A stretch of DNA of 55,593 bases from Phenylobacterium sp. (GCF_030698145.1 NZ_JAUYNW010000098.1:1-55593); one strand, 5' to 3'. Positions 38,276 through 47,326 are shown, counted from the first letter of the stretch. Made by a program: numbers and translations. Notes: a model not told the origin generated them from the letters alone.

Positions 38276-39022
38276 ATGGCCGGACACTCGAAATTCAAGA
38301 ACATCATGCACCGCAAGGGCCGCGCCGACGCGGTGCGGTCCAAGCTGTTCTCCAAGCTTAGCCGCGAGATCACCGTGGCCGCCAAGGCGGGCATGCCCGA
38401 CCCGGCCATGAACGCGCGCCTGCGCCTGGCCGTGGCCAACGCCAAGGCCGAGTCCATGCCCAAGGACAATATCGACCGGGCCATCAAGAAGGGCGCCGGC
38501 GGCGACGCCGAAAGCTATGACGAGGTCCGCTACGAGGGCTTCGGCCCCGGCGGGGTGGCCATCATCGTCGAGGGCCTGACCGACAACCGCAACCGCGCCG
38601 CGGCCAATATCCGCGCCATCTTCTCCAAGAACGGCGGCAACCTGGGCGCCACGGGCTCGGTGTCCTTCCAGTTCGACCGCCTGGGCGAGATCACGTATCC
38701 GCCCAAGGCCGGCTCCGAGGATAAGGTCATGGAGGCCGCCATCGAGGCCGGCGCCCAGGACGTGGAGTCCGACGAGGACGGCCACACCATCTATACCGCC
38801 TATGAGGACTTCGCCGAGGTCGCCGCGGCGCTCGAGGCCGTGCTGGGCGAGGCCAAGACCACCAAGATCGTCTGGCGCCCCCAGAACCTCAACCCGATCT
38901 CCGGCGAGCCGGTGGGGACCCTGATGAAGCTGCTCGACGCGCTGGACGATGAGGACGACGTCCAGAACGTCTATGGCGACTACGACATCTCCGACGAGGA
39001 CATGGAAAAGTACGGCGGGTGA
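38276..39022 (+). CDS. yebC: YebC/TACO1-family protein
   Basis: 248 residues, full length. Starts with the family hallmark [19 protein letters not shown], with [21 protein letters not shown] in the middle. Family members are nucleic-acid-binding or translation-related factors; in many proteobacteria yebC precedes ruvC. Here the ruvCAB genes lie about 14 kb downstream instead. Two hairpins follow the stop. Confidence 0.97.
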   Translation: MAGHSKFKNIMHRKGRADAVRSKLFSKLSREITVAAKAGMPDPAMNARLRLAVANAKAESMPKDNIDRAIKKGAGGDAESYDEVRYEGFGPGGVAIIVEGLTDNRNRAAANIRAIFSKNGGNLGATGSVSFQFDRLGEITYPPKAGSEDKVMEAAIEAGAQDVESDEDGHTIYTAYEDFAEVAAALEAVLGEAKTTKIVWRPQNLNPISGEPVGTLMKLLDALDDEDDVQNVYGDYDISDEDMEKYGG

Positions 39023-39028
39023 AAAGCG

Positions 39029-39077
39029 CCGGCTCGCACTCGCGAGCCGGATTCGATCGACAACGGTTTGTCGATCG
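39029..39077. terminator. Tandem hairpins after yebC
   Basis: CCGGCTCGC / GCGAGCCGG with a 4-nt loop (39029-39050), then CGATCGACAA / TTGTCGATCG with a 4-nt loop (39054-39077), both perfect. No long T run on the plus strand, so termination is uncertain. Confidence 0.5.
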
Positions 39078-39198
39078 CCGCGCCGAACGCCCGTAGCGCA
39101 AGCGAAGGGCTGGCCCTATCATAGCCCGCCCGCGCCCTTGCCAAGGCCGCGGCGCCGCGCGACCGTCTGCCGGCGCTGGGGCGCAACGGGAGGCGCTC

Positions 39199-40233
39199 AT
39201 GATCCTCGAACAGATCACGGTCGGCGGCTGCAAGTCGTACCTGCTCGGCTGCGAGCAGACCCGGGCGGCGATCGTCATCGACCCCGAACTCAGCCAGGTC
39301 GACACCTATCGGGGACTGGCGATCCAGCATGGGTTGCGGGTCCACTACATCGTCGACACCCACACTCACGCCGACCACTTCTCCGGCAGCCGCCAGCTCG
39401 CCGCCGCGCTCGGGGCCCGCGTGGTCATGCACGCGCTCAGCCCCGCGCCCTATCCCGACATGCGGCTGGAGGACGGCGAGACGCTCATCGCCGGAAGCCT
39501 CAAGCTGAAGGCCCTCCACACCCCCGGCCACACGCGGGATTCCATGTGCCTGGTCATGGACGACAAGGTGTTCACCGGCGACACCCTGCTGATCGGCGGC
39601 ACCGGCCGCACCGACCTGCCGACCGGCGATCCCCACGCGCTGCATGAGAGCCTGTTCGACAAGCTGCTGCGCCTGGACCCGGCCCTGCTGGTCTATCCGG
39701 CCCACGACTACAAGGGCCGCTCGCACTCGACCCTCGGCGCGGAGATCGCCGAGAACCCCCGGCTGCAGGTCAAGGCCCGCGACGCCTTCGTCGAGATGAT
39801 GCAGCACCTGGACCTGGCCGCGCCCACCCACCTCACCGAGGCGCTGCGCACCAATATGAGCGGCGGCAAGACCATCGCCGAACTGCTCTCGGACGCCGCC
39901 GCCAAGGTGCCCTTCATGTCGCTCTCCGAGGTGAACGACCGCATCGGCTCCAACAGCCGCGACCTGGTGGTCCTCGACATCCGAGAGAAGGACGCCTTCG
40001 AGAGCGGCCACATCGAGGGCGCGCGCAACGTGCCGCGCGGACAGCTGGAGCTGCGGGTCAACACCGAGCTCCCCGACCCCACCGTGCGCATCCTCACCTG
40101 CTGCGAGTTCGGCAAGATCTCGACCCTGGCCGCCGCCACCCTGCGCGAGCTGGGCTACACCCGCGCCGCGGCCATGGACGGCGGCATGAAGGCGTGGCGG
40201 GAGGCCGGCTACGCGGTGACGGACGCGACGTGA
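39199..40233 (+). CDS. Metallo-beta-lactamase persulfide dioxygenase-like protein fused to rhodanese
   Basis: 344 residues. The N-terminal domain has THTHADH (H55, H57, D59, H60), HTPGHT, the GDTLLIGGTGRTDLP segment of the ETHE1-type family, and YPAHDYKG. The C-terminal rhodanese domain (about 250-344) has the active-site loop CEFGKIS with C302; the usual Arg of the loop is replaced by Ile. The fusion handles sulfane sulfur: persulfide oxidation coupled to sulfurtransfer. GGGAGG precedes the ATG. Confidence 0.9.
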   Translation: MILEQITVGGCKSYLLGCEQTRAAIVIDPELSQVDTYRGLAIQHGLRVHYIVDTHTHADHFSGSRQLAAALGARVVMHALSPAPYPDMRLEDGETLIAGSLKLKALHTPGHTRDSMCLVMDDKVFTGDTLLIGGTGRTDLPTGDPHALHESLFDKLLRLDPALLVYPAHDYKGRSHSTLGAEIAENPRLQVKARDAFVEMMQHLDLAAPTHLTEALRTNMSGGKTIAELLSDAAAKVPFMSLSEVNDRIGSNSRDLVVLDIREKDAFESGHIEGARNVPRGQLELRVNTELPDPTVRILTCCEFGKISTLAAATLRELGYTRAAAMDGGMKAWREAGYAVTDAT

Positions 40234-40237
40234 GGCG

Positions 40238-40741
40238 TCAGAACATCCCGTCCGGCGCCAGGGGCTTCTTGCGCCTGGGCCGCGCGCGCATCACCCCCGG
40301 ATAGCCCTTGAGCGGCGACAGGGCCTCGCCCTCATAGGTCCAGTCCGCCTTTTCGTGCAGGTGCATGTGGTAGCGCGGCTCGCGGCCGGTGCGCGAGGCG
40401 AAGACCGCGCGCGGGATGTTGACCATCTTGGGCGAGCGGGCGCGTTCGTAGAGCATCGGCGTGCCGCATCGGGCGCAGAAGCTGCGGGCGGTCCCAGCGT
40501 CGGGGTCCTCGAACCGGGTGAGGCTGTCGGCCCCCTCCAGGATGCGGAACCGGCTACGCCAGCTCCCGACATAGGTGGCGTAGGCGCCGCCCTGGGCGTG
40601 GCGGCTGGCGGCGGAGTGGTCGTGCCAGGCCCAGACCGCCGGGACGTCGATTTCCAGCCGCACCGCCCCGCAGGCGCATCGGCCCTCCGCCTGCACGGCC
40701 GAGGCCTTGCCAGTTTTCGCAGAGCGCGCGGCCCTGTCCAT
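40238..40741 (-). CDS. GFA (glutathione-dependent formaldehyde-activating) family zinc-binding protein
   Basis: About 167 residues from the ATG at 40741 (GAGG 6 nt upstream); ATGs at 40753 and 40759 are alternatives. Zn-binding motifs CACG (C22, C24) and FCARCG are present. The middle CHC-type motif of the family reads HDH (WAWHDHSAASRH), so one metal site has His in place of Cys. Next to a LysR gene on the same strand. Family members are often misnamed; true formaldehyde activity is not implied. Confidence 0.82.
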   Translation of the reverse strand: MDRAARSAKTGKASAVQAEGRCACGAVRLEIDVPAVWAWHDHSAASRHAQGGAYATYVGSWRSRFRILEGADSLTRFEDPDAGTARSFCARCGTPMLYERARSPKMVNIPRAVFASRTGREPRYHMHLHEKADWTYEGEALSPLKGYPGVMRARPRRKKPLAPDGMF

Positions 40742-40769
40742 GTTCGACCTCATCGCCATTCTGCGAAAA

Positions 40770-41687
40770 CTAGACCCGCCCCGGCGGCTTCGGCGCCTTG
40801 GCGGCTTCCTCCACCAGCCAGTCGCGAAACGCCGCCACCGCCGGCCTCACCTCGCCCGACGGCGTCAGGAACCAGAACCGCGAGGGCGTGGCGGCGAACC
40901 CCAACGGCGCGGCCAGGCGACCGGCGGCGATGTCGCCGGCGACGTAGATCCACGGGCTCAGCCCCACGCCCATACCGGCGGCCGCCGCCTCCAGCACATA
41001 GAAGACGTGCTCGAACTCCTGCACCTCCGGGGCGCGCGGCAAGGTGATCCCGGAGTGGTTCTCCCACTCGATCCAGGCGGTCTGGCGCGTCCCGGTGGTG
41101 AGCCGCGTCAAACCCTCCAGCCCAGTCGGCCCGCCGCCCACCAGGTGCGGCGCGGTCACCGGTCCGGTGAAGTTCTCCAGGAAGGCCGTGGCGTGGGCGC
41201 CGGCGATCGGCGCGGTCTCGTTGACGCGGATCGCCGCGTCGAACCGCTCGCGAGCGAAGTCCACCGGGGCGTAGGACTCGGTCACCTTCACCCGCACGCC
41301 GGGATGGCGCGCGTGGAAGGCCGGCAGGCGCGGGATCAGCCAGCGGATCGCCAGGGTGCCCACGCAGGACAGGTGCAGCTCTTCATGCGCCGCCGACTTG
41401 ATGTCGGTCAGGGTCCGCTCCACCTGATCGAAGGCGCCCGACAGCGCCGCGGCCAGCCGCTCGCCGGCCTCGGTGAGCTTGAGCCTGTGCCGGGGACCTT
41501 CGGTGAGATCCAGGCCCACCGCCTCCTCCAGGCTGCGGATCTGCCGGCTCACCGCCCCGTGGGTGACGCACAGCTCGTCGGCGGCCAGCGTCATGCGCCC
41601 TCGCCGGGCGAAGGCCTCGAAGGCGCGCAACGCGGTCAGCGGCGGTAGCGAACGCTTTTCCAGGACCCTGCCCCCAAAGAGCTTCAT
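40770..41687 (-). CDS. LysR-family (GcvA-like) transcriptional regulator
   Basis: 305 residues. HTH at about 17-75 (RMTLAADELCVTHGAVSRQIRSLEEAVGLDL), with the GcvA-type LPPLTALRAFEAFAR start. The C-terminal effector domain has no assignable ligand. Divergent from the P450 gene across about 100 bp, so it likely controls that gene and perhaps the GFA gene downstream. Confidence 0.92.
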   Translation of the reverse strand: MKLFGGRVLEKRSLPPLTALRAFEAFARRGRMTLAADELCVTHGAVSRQIRSLEEAVGLDLTEGPRHRLKLTEAGERLAAALSGAFDQVERTLTDIKSAAHEELHLSCVGTLAIRWLIPRLPAFHARHPGVRVKVTESYAPVDFARERFDAAIRVNETAPIAGAHATAFLENFTGPVTAPHLVGGGPTGLEGLTRLTTGTRQTAWIEWENHSGITLPRAPEVQEFEHVFYVLEAAAAGMGVGLSPWIYVAGDIAAGRLAAPLGFAATPSRFWFLTPSGEVRPAVAAFRDWLVEEAAKAPKPPGRV

Positions 41688-41785
41688 GTGATCTCAGCTC
41701 ACAAGAGTATCGCGGTTATATCGTTTGGTGCAACGCAACATCTCGACCATCCTTCGGGCGTCGAAAGGCTTTCCAGATCAACGCC

Positions 41786-43210
41786 ATGACAGATTTCGCC
41801 TTCGCTCCCGATCCCCCCTTCGCCCAGGACATGTCGTCGCCGCGCGCACCTCCCACGCGCTTCCGGCCCGCCGCGCCGGATCAGCCAGAGACCTGGCCGA
41901 GCCTGTTCGACATGTTCCTGGGCGAAACCTCGCGCAATCCGCTGGTCGGCTGGCCGAGGGAGACCTTCGACGTCCTCAACCGCAGGACCCGGGTGCTGCA
42001 CCTGACCTATCACGGGGTCAGCGACCCCGAGGGGATCAAGCGGGTCTTCCTCGACAACGCCGCCAACTATCCCAAGCCCGGCCTGGTGCGCCGGATGGTC
42101 TATCCGGCCATCGGAGACGGCCTGTTTTCGGCCGGGGGCGAGTCCTGGCGCGACCAGCGCCGGCTGATGGCCCCGGTCTTCACGCCCGCCGCCCTCGAGG
42201 GCTTCAACCCCACCTTCGTCCGCGTCGCCAAACGCACCGCCGACCGCTGGGCGATGGGCTCCGTCGACCAGATCGACATCGCCGCCGAGGCCACCCGCAC
42301 GACGTTCGAGATCATCGACGAGGCGCTGTTCTCGGGTGAGGCGGGCCTCGATTTCCGCGACACGGCTCCGCATCTGGACGCCCTGATCGCCGCCACCGCC
42401 GAGTACCGGCTGGGCATATTGTTCGGCATGCCCTGGCTGGACCGGAGCGCCGTCCAGCGTCGTGGCGCACGGGGCCGCAAGGTGCTGCTGGGCCAGCTCG
42501 CCGACTTCATCGCCCGGCGCCAGACCAATCCTGCGCACAGCGAAGACTTCATGACCCGGCTGCTGGACAGCTTCGCCCAGCATCACGAACCGAAGGCCGC
42601 CGCCAAGCTGGCCCTCGACAACGCCGCCACCTTCTTCGTCGCGGGGCACGAGACCACCGCCAACGGCCTGGCCTGGGCCGTCTACCTGCTCAGCCGCGAT
42701 CCCCAGGCCCAGGCCTGGGCGCGCGAGGAGTCCAAGGCCGCCTGGGATGCGGGCGGTTCGCCGGCCGAGACCCTCGCCCGCCTGCCCTATCTGAAGATGG
42801 TCTGGGACGAGACCCTGCGCCTCTACCCGCCCGTGCCGCGCATGGACCGCCAGGCCCTGGAGGACGACGAGATCTGCGGCCAGCCTGTGCGCAAGGGCGA
42901 GATGGTCAGCGTCTGGCCCTGGGTGGTTCATCGCCACCGCAAGCTCTGGAACGAGCCCGAGCTGTTCAACCCCGAGAACTTCGACCCGGAAGCCAAGGCG
43001 CAGCACCACCGTTTCCAGTACCTCCCGTTCGGCGCCGGCCCGCGCATCTGCATCGGCATGGGGTTCGCCCAGGCCGAGGCCCTGCTGATCCTCTCCCACT
43101 GGCTGGCGCGGTTCCGCTTCCGCCCCGTCGAGGGCCACACGGTCATCCCCTTCGCCCACGCCACCCTCAAGCCGCTGGGCGGCCTGCCGATGATCGTCGA
43201 GCGGGTCTGA
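41786..43210 (+). CDS. Cytochrome P450
   Basis: 474 residues. I-helix AGHETT (286-291), K-helix ETLR (E342, R345), and heme loop FGAGPRICIG with Cys ligand C422. Soluble bacterial type with no membrane anchor. Length and motifs resemble CYP4-like or CYP153-like bacterial hydroxylases, but the subfamily is not certain. Ferredoxin partners are not adjacent. Divergent LysR gene suggests substrate-responsive control. Confidence 0.95.
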   Translation: MTDFAFAPDPPFAQDMSSPRAPPTRFRPAAPDQPETWPSLFDMFLGETSRNPLVGWPRETFDVLNRRTRVLHLTYHGVSDPEGIKRVFLDNAANYPKPGLVRRMVYPAIGDGLFSAGGESWRDQRRLMAPVFTPAALEGFNPTFVRVAKRTADRWAMGSVDQIDIAAEATRTTFEIIDEALFSGEAGLDFRDTAPHLDALIAATAEYRLGILFGMPWLDRSAVQRRGARGRKVLLGQLADFIARRQTNPAHSEDFMTRLLDSFAQHHEPKAAAKLALDNAATFFVAGHETTANGLAWAVYLLSRDPQAQAWAREESKAAWDAGGSPAETLARLPYLKMVWDETLRLYPPVPRMDRQALEDDEICGQPVRKGEMVSVWPWVVHRHRKLWNEPELFNPENFDPEAKAQHHRFQYLPFGAGPRICIGMGFAQAEALLILSHWLARFRFRPVEGHTVIPFAHATLKPLGGLPMIVERV

Positions 43211-43265
43211 CGGGTTCTGCGACCGGGAAGCGCTTGTCCCCTCCCCCCTTTGCGGGAGAATGACC

Positions 43266-43787
43266 CTAGCCGAACTCGATCTTGCGCAGAGTCTCGACCG
43301 CGCCGCCGTCGAAGCTCAACACCTCGATTGCAGTGATCGCACCCACCATGTCCACGCCCAGGCGGGCGATATTGGCCGCCAAGGCCACGGCCTGCGCGTG
43401 GTCGGGGAAGGCGGCGACCGTGACGTGCGGCAGGTACTCGATGTCCGTCCGTAGAGCCGGCGCGAGCACTCCGGCGTAAAGATGGTCATGCAGTCGCGCG
43501 ATCTCCGCCCATCCAGCTGCTGGCGTGAGGAAGACATGACTGCGCTCGGCCTCGGTGTCGGGGACCGCCACGGCTGCGGTCAGCCGGATCGTGAACGGCG
43601 TCCAGCGCGCGGCCACCGTCTCGGCATGACGCACGGCCTCGGCCTGGTCGGTCGCTTCGGTCGGGAAAACCAGGGTGAAGTGCGGCGCGATCAACCCCGC
43701 CTGAGGGTCATTCCGCGCGCGCAATTCCGCCAATCGCTCGAGGTCGGACGGGGAGAATTCCGGAAAGGCGACGATCAGCAGGGTCAT
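43266..43787 (-). CDS. 2'-5' RNA ligase/cyclic phosphodiesterase-like (2H superfamily) protein
   Basis: 173 residues from ATG 43787; ATG 43799 would add four. Two HxT motifs separated by about 90 residues (PHFTLVFP and PHVTVAAF) are the catalytic pair of the 2H phosphoesterase fold. Convergent with the P450 gene. The RNA or nucleotide substrate is unknown; family members act on 2',3'-cyclic phosphates or 2'-5' linkages. Confidence 0.85.
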   Translation of the reverse strand: MTLLIVAFPEFSPSDLERLAELRARNDPQAGLIAPHFTLVFPTEATDQAEAVRHAETVAARWTPFTIRLTAAVAVPDTEAERSHVFLTPAAGWAEIARLHDHLYAGVLAPALRTDIEYLPHVTVAAFPDHAQAVALAANIARLGVDMVGAITAIEVLSFDGGAVETLRKIEFG

Positions 43788-43852
43788 GTTCCAACCCATA
43801 CTCGCTTCGGCCAGCGCGTGAAGCTTAACCGCGCCTCACGCGTTCCGGCTGC

Positions 43853-44542
43853 ATGGACTGGTGGAATCCCGACCTCGCATGGCCTTTGGTGGGCGCGACG
43901 ATCGCCGGCGGCCTGATCGGCTTCGAGCGGGAATATCGCGGTCGGCCCGCCGGCTTCCGCACCCACATCCTGGTCTGCCTGGCCTCGACCCTGCTGATGC
44001 TGGCTGCTGTCCACCAGGTGCGCTGGCTCAGCGACACACCGCACGACCTGATCCGCATCGACCCCGTGCGCATGGCCCATGGCGTGCTCACCGGGATCGG
44101 CTTCCTGTGCGGCGGGGTGATATTCCGCGAAGGTCCCACGGTCCACGGCCTGACCACCGCGGCCTCCCTCTGGATCACGTCGGCGCTCGGCGTCCTCTAC
44201 GGCGTCGGCTTCTACGGTCTGGCCATCGGCGGCACCGTCCTGACCCTGGGCGTGCTGGCGGGATTGCGCTTCCTGGACATGCGCCTGCCGCATGTCAGCC
44301 ACGTGGACGTGGCCATCCGCTATCGGCGCGACCAGGCGCCGGGCGAGGCCGCCTTCCGCGCCCTGATCGGGGAGTTCGGGCTGAAGGCCGAGGTGGTCCG
44401 CCAGCACCTCACCTCCGAGGGGGTGATGGAGCTGGCCGCCATCGTCAAGGGACCGCGTCCGGCGTCCACGGACCGCCTCGCCCAGCGCCTGAAGGCCGAG
44501 CCGGGGGTCATGGCCTTCGACATCGCGCCGCGCCACGAATGA
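43853..44542 (+). CDS. MgtC/SapB-family membrane protein
   Basis: 229 residues. Membrane domain with the family hallmark GGLIGFEREYRGRPAGFRTHILVCL, about four transmembrane helices, then a C-terminal cytoplasmic ACT-like domain. MgtC-type proteins help cells cope with low Mg2+ and acid, and in Salmonella aid intracellular survival; here its role is unproven. Stands alone. Confidence 0.92.
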   Translation: MDWWNPDLAWPLVGATIAGGLIGFEREYRGRPAGFRTHILVCLASTLLMLAAVHQVRWLSDTPHDLIRIDPVRMAHGVLTGIGFLCGGVIFREGPTVHGLTTAASLWITSALGVLYGVGFYGLAIGGTVLTLGVLAGLRFLDMRLPHVSHVDVAIRYRRDQAPGEAAFRALIGEFGLKAEVVRQHLTSEGVMELAAIVKGPRPASTDRLAQRLKAEPGVMAFDIAPRHE

Positions 44543-44621
44543 TCGGTCACGCGTGAGGGGCCGGAACTGCGGCGCCCGCGCGGTCGTTGTCTCTCCCGAA
44601 GCTGCAGGAGAACTCCAGGCC

Positions 44622-45023
44622 ATGGTCGACCAAACGAGCACACAACACGCCACGCTGGCGGGGCCCGGCCCCGACTTCGACAAGTTCGAGGACGCCGCGG
44701 CCAAGATCCAGGCCGCCGAGCCGAAGTCCAAACGCGGCGCCGCCCTGAAGCAGGCCGCCGCACCCCTGGTGGGCGCGGCCACCGACCTCGCCCACGAGGC
44801 CAAGGTGGCGCTGGGCGAGCGGGCCAGCGTCCTGCAGGCCAAGGCCCAGGAAAGCTACGAGGTCGCGCGCCAGGAGGCCCGCAAGCGCCTGGGCGAGGCC
44901 GAGACCTTCGTCCACGATCGACCCTACGCCTCGCTGGCCATCGCCGCCTTCGCGGGGTTCCTGGTCGGCCACATCATCTCCAGCGCCAAGACCAACGTGG
45001 TCTATCTGCGCGACGACCACTGA
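44622..45023 (+). CDS. DUF883-like (ElaB/YqjD-type) membrane-anchored protein
   Basis: 133 residues. An Ala/Lys/Glu-rich amphipathic helical body ends in the family-like tail HDRPYASLAIAAFAGFLVG, a single C-terminal transmembrane segment. Similar proteins bind ribosomes at the membrane in stationary phase. The ATG at 44622 is chosen; an upstream in-frame ATG at 44553 lacks a family match. AGGAGA lies 12 nt upstream. Confidence 0.75.
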   Translation: MVDQTSTQHATLAGPGPDFDKFEDAAAKIQAAEPKSKRGAALKQAAAPLVGAATDLAHEAKVALGERASVLQAKAQESYEVARQEARKRLGEAETFVHDRPYASLAIAAFAGFLVGHIISSAKTNVVYLRDDH

Positions 45024-45082
45024 CGGCCGGCCGCCGAAGGCTGGGGTTCCGTCTTTTCGCGGCGGGGTGCTAAAGCCCCGCC

Positions 45083-45550
45083 ATGAGCGCGACCCGTCTG
45101 TGGACCCTGTCCAACCACCACGCCGCCTTCCGGATCGGCGGGTGGGCTCATCTGCGCCACACGCCTGAGGGCCTGGCGGGCGCGGCCGGCGGGGCGCGGA
45201 GCATCACGCCTGAGCGCACGGTGCTGGCGGGCCTGGCCGCGGCGCTGAAGGACCTGCCCCCCGGCCCGGTGGTGATCCACGCCGACAGCCCCGTCGTGCT
45301 GGGCCCCATCCGCGCCGTGGTGCTGGGCGAGGCGGCCGAGCCGCCGGAGTCCGACCTCGACCTCTGGGCCCAGATCGGGGCGGCGCTGAAGGATCGGGCC
45401 GTCAGCTTCGTGCGGGTGGCCGTAGCGCCGAACACGCCCCAGGCGTTCGCCGCGGCCTGGGCGGAACTGGCCCGCGACAAGGCCAAGACGCTCGGCGCCT
45501 TCGCCTCGACCATCCCCAAGCCCAACCTCGGCAAGGTGCAGGGGCTCTAG
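45083..45550 (+). CDS. RNase HI-like protein with lost catalytic residues
   Basis: 155 residues. No direct family hit recognised, but the layout matches RNase HI: LAGLAAALKDL then VVIHADSPVVL (compare TDSQYV of E. coli RNase HI), DLDLWAQIGAAL (compare VDLWQRLDAAL) and AAAWAELARDKAK (compare NERCDELARAAA). Of the four catalytic acids, D70 appears kept (HADS), while D10, E48 and D134 are replaced (SNHH, ERTVL, AAWAEL). So it is probably a non-catalytic RNase H-fold protein. Inference from motif order only. Confidence 0.6.
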   Translation: MSATRLWTLSNHHAAFRIGGWAHLRHTPEGLAGAAGGARSITPERTVLAGLAAALKDLPPGPVVIHADSPVVLGPIRAVVLGEAAEPPESDLDLWAQIGAALKDRAVSFVRVAVAPNTPQAFAAAWAELARDKAKTLGAFASTIPKPNLGKVQGL

Positions 45551-45582
45551 CCTTAAGCCAAGGCTCGGGTAGGAATGGCGGC

Positions 45583-46293
45583 GTGAGCGATATCGCCGCC
45601 ATCGCCGCGCGACTTGCGCCCTTCCGCCCGGCGGCCGGACCGTTCGTGGTCGGGGTCACCGGCTCGGTGGCGGTGGGCAAGAGCACCTTCGCCCAGGCGC
45701 TGAAGGCCGCCTTCGAGGCCGTCGGCGACCAGGTCGAGCTCACCTGCACCGACGGGTTCCTGCATTCGAACGCGCGGCTGGAGGAACTGGGCCTCACCGC
45801 CCAGAAGGGCTTCCCGGCCAGCTATGATCACGACGCCCTGCGCGCGGCGCTGGAAGGCGTGCGCGCCGGGCCGACCCGCTTCCCGGGCTACAGCCACGTG
45901 ACCTATGAGGTGGACGAGGCGCTGGCCCGCACGCTCGCCCCGCCCGGGGTGCTGATCATCGAGGGCCTGACCCTGCGCCACCCGCTCACCGGGCCGCCGG
46001 GCCTGCTGGACGCGCTGGTCTATCTCGAGGCCGACGAGGCCGACCTGGCGCACTGGTTCGTCGCCCGCTTCATGGGGCTGTGGGAGGCCGCCGAGCACGA
46101 TCCCGGCTCGTTCTACGCCCGCTTCCGGTCCATGAGCGCGCCCGAGGCGGAGGCCTTCGGCAAGATGGTCTGGGAACGGATCAACCTGCCCAACCTGCGC
46201 GACCACATCGCGCCGGCCCGCGCCTTCGCCGACCTGGTGGTGCGCAAGGCGGCCGACCACGCCATCGCCCGCGTAGAGGCGGCGAACGTCTGA
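45583..46293 (+). CDS. coaA: Type I pantothenate kinase-like protein (short form)
   Basis: 236 residues. P-loop GVTGSVAVGKST (24-35), CTDGFLHSNARLEELGL and KGFPASYDHDALR match the E. coli CoaA core, as do PGYSHVTYEV and the C-terminal WERINLPNLRDHI. E. coli CoaA is 316 residues; the N-terminal extension and some loops are missing. GTG start with AGGA 7 nt upstream. Catalyses the first step of coenzyme A synthesis if genuine; a related phosphoribulokinase/uridine kinase-class enzyme is the alternative. Confidence 0.8.
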   Translation: MSDIAAIAARLAPFRPAAGPFVVGVTGSVAVGKSTFAQALKAAFEAVGDQVELTCTDGFLHSNARLEELGLTAQKGFPASYDHDALRAALEGVRAGPTRFPGYSHVTYEVDEALARTLAPPGVLIIEGLTLRHPLTGPPGLLDALVYLEADEADLAHWFVARFMGLWEAAEHDPGSFYARFRSMSAPEAEAFGKMVWERINLPNLRDHIAPARAFADLVVRKAADHAIARVEAANV

Positions 46294-46346
46294 GACGCCG
46301 CCCCGCCGCCTCGCTATCCTGACCCGAACCTCGAACGGAACCGCCC

Positions 46347-47123
46347 TTGGCCGACGCTGTCCTTCCCGCCGCCGACCGGCCGCCGATCAGCCCCAACGCG
46401 CTCGTCCTGCTGGCCGCCTGGGTCGCCAGCGGGGTGGCCCTGGCCCTGCTGCCCCAGGCCGCGGGCCCGCTGACCTTCGCCTTCGTGATCCTGGGCTGGA
46501 TCGCCGCGGTGGTGATCCATGAGTTCGCCCACGCCTTCACCGCCCACAAGGCCGGCGACCCGACCATCGTGGAGAAGGGCTACCTGACCCTCGACCCGCT
46601 GAAATACGCCGACCTCGGGACGTCCATCGTCATCCCGGTGATCGCCCTGGTGCTGGGCGGCATCGGCTTCCCCGGCGGGGCGGTCTATCTGCGCGAGGAC
46701 ATGATGCGCAACCGGGCCTGGCGCTCGGCCGCCAGCCTGGCGGGCCCGGCGGGGACCTTCGTGGTGCTGCTGGCCCTGGTCGCCGCCATCGGCCTGCTGC
46801 GCGGCGTGCTGCCGGCGGCCAATCCCCTGGTCCCGGCCCTGGGCTTCCTGGCCTTCCTGCAGGCCACCGCCCTGGTGCTGAACCTGCTGCCGGTCCCGGG
46901 GCTGGACGGCTATGGCGTGCTGCGGCCCTGGCTGCCGAAGGGCGTGCGCGACCGCCTGGCGCCCCTCGAGGCCATCGCCATGCTGGCCCTGCTCGCCCTG
47001 CTGTTCTTCGCGCCCCTGGCGACGCGGCTGTTCTTCGGCCTGGCGCTGGCGATCACCGACCTGCTGGCCCTGCCCCGCGAGCTGATCCAGGTCGGTTGGG
47101 ACGCCTTCAAGTTCTGGAGCTAG
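46347..47123 (+). CDS. Site-2 protease-family membrane metalloprotease
   Basis: 258 residues. Polytopic membrane protein with the zinc motif HEFAH (H58, E59, H62) in a transmembrane segment, and NLLPVPGLDGYG carrying the third ligand. No PDZ domain, unlike RseP. The start is TTG at 46347, with GGAA upstream. The target is unknown; S2P enzymes cleave membrane-bound regulators. The stop codon lies inside a nested-palindrome repeat. Confidence 0.9.
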   Translation: MADAVLPAADRPPISPNALVLLAAWVASGVALALLPQAAGPLTFAFVILGWIAAVVIHEFAHAFTAHKAGDPTIVEKGYLTLDPLKYADLGTSIVIPVIALVLGGIGFPGGAVYLREDMMRNRAWRSAASLAGPAGTFVVLLALVAAIGLLRGVLPAANPLVPALGFLAFLQATALVLNLLPVPGLDGYGVLRPWLPKGVRDRLAPLEAIAMLALLALLFFAPLATRLFFGLALAITDLLALPRELIQVGWDAFKFWS

Positions 47124-47235
47124 AGCGTGACAGCCTGAAGTGGATACCGGTTCAGGCGCCCGTCACGCTCTAAGATTTTGAAGTTAGACCCTTTTTATCC
47201 GATCAGATGATTCCATCTGAATCGGAAAGGGTCTA
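47122..47235. repeat. Bipartite nested-palindrome repeat, copy 3
   Basis: First part: outer AGAGCGTGAC / GTCACGCTCT (47122-47131, 47162-47171), inner GCCTGAA / TTCAGGC (47133-47139, 47151-47157) around GTGGATACCGG. Second part: outer TAGACCCTTT / AAAGGGTCTA (47185-47194, 47226-47235), inner CAGATG / CATCTG (47204-47219). Same architecture as copies 1 and 2 with wholly different stem bases. It begins inside the stop of the site-2 protease gene. Confidence 0.88.
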
Positions 47236-47296
47236 GGCGCGGGCCACCCACGATAGTCTCCCCGATCCCCGGCGCCCCGCCCTCGAATCCCATCGC

Positions 47297-47326
47297 TTGA
47301 CACGTGACCAAAAGGTCACCTATGGT
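47297..47326 (+). promoter_or_regulatory. Promoter with palindromic operator in the spacer (ArsR gene)
   Basis: TTGACA (47297-47302), an 18-nt spacer, then TATGGT (47321-47326). The spacer holds the perfect palindrome GTGACC-AAAA-GGTCAC (47304-47319), and another GTGACC half-site overlaps the GTG start at 47333. The predicted transcription start coincides with that GTG, giving a leaderless mRNA. Confidence 0.75.
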
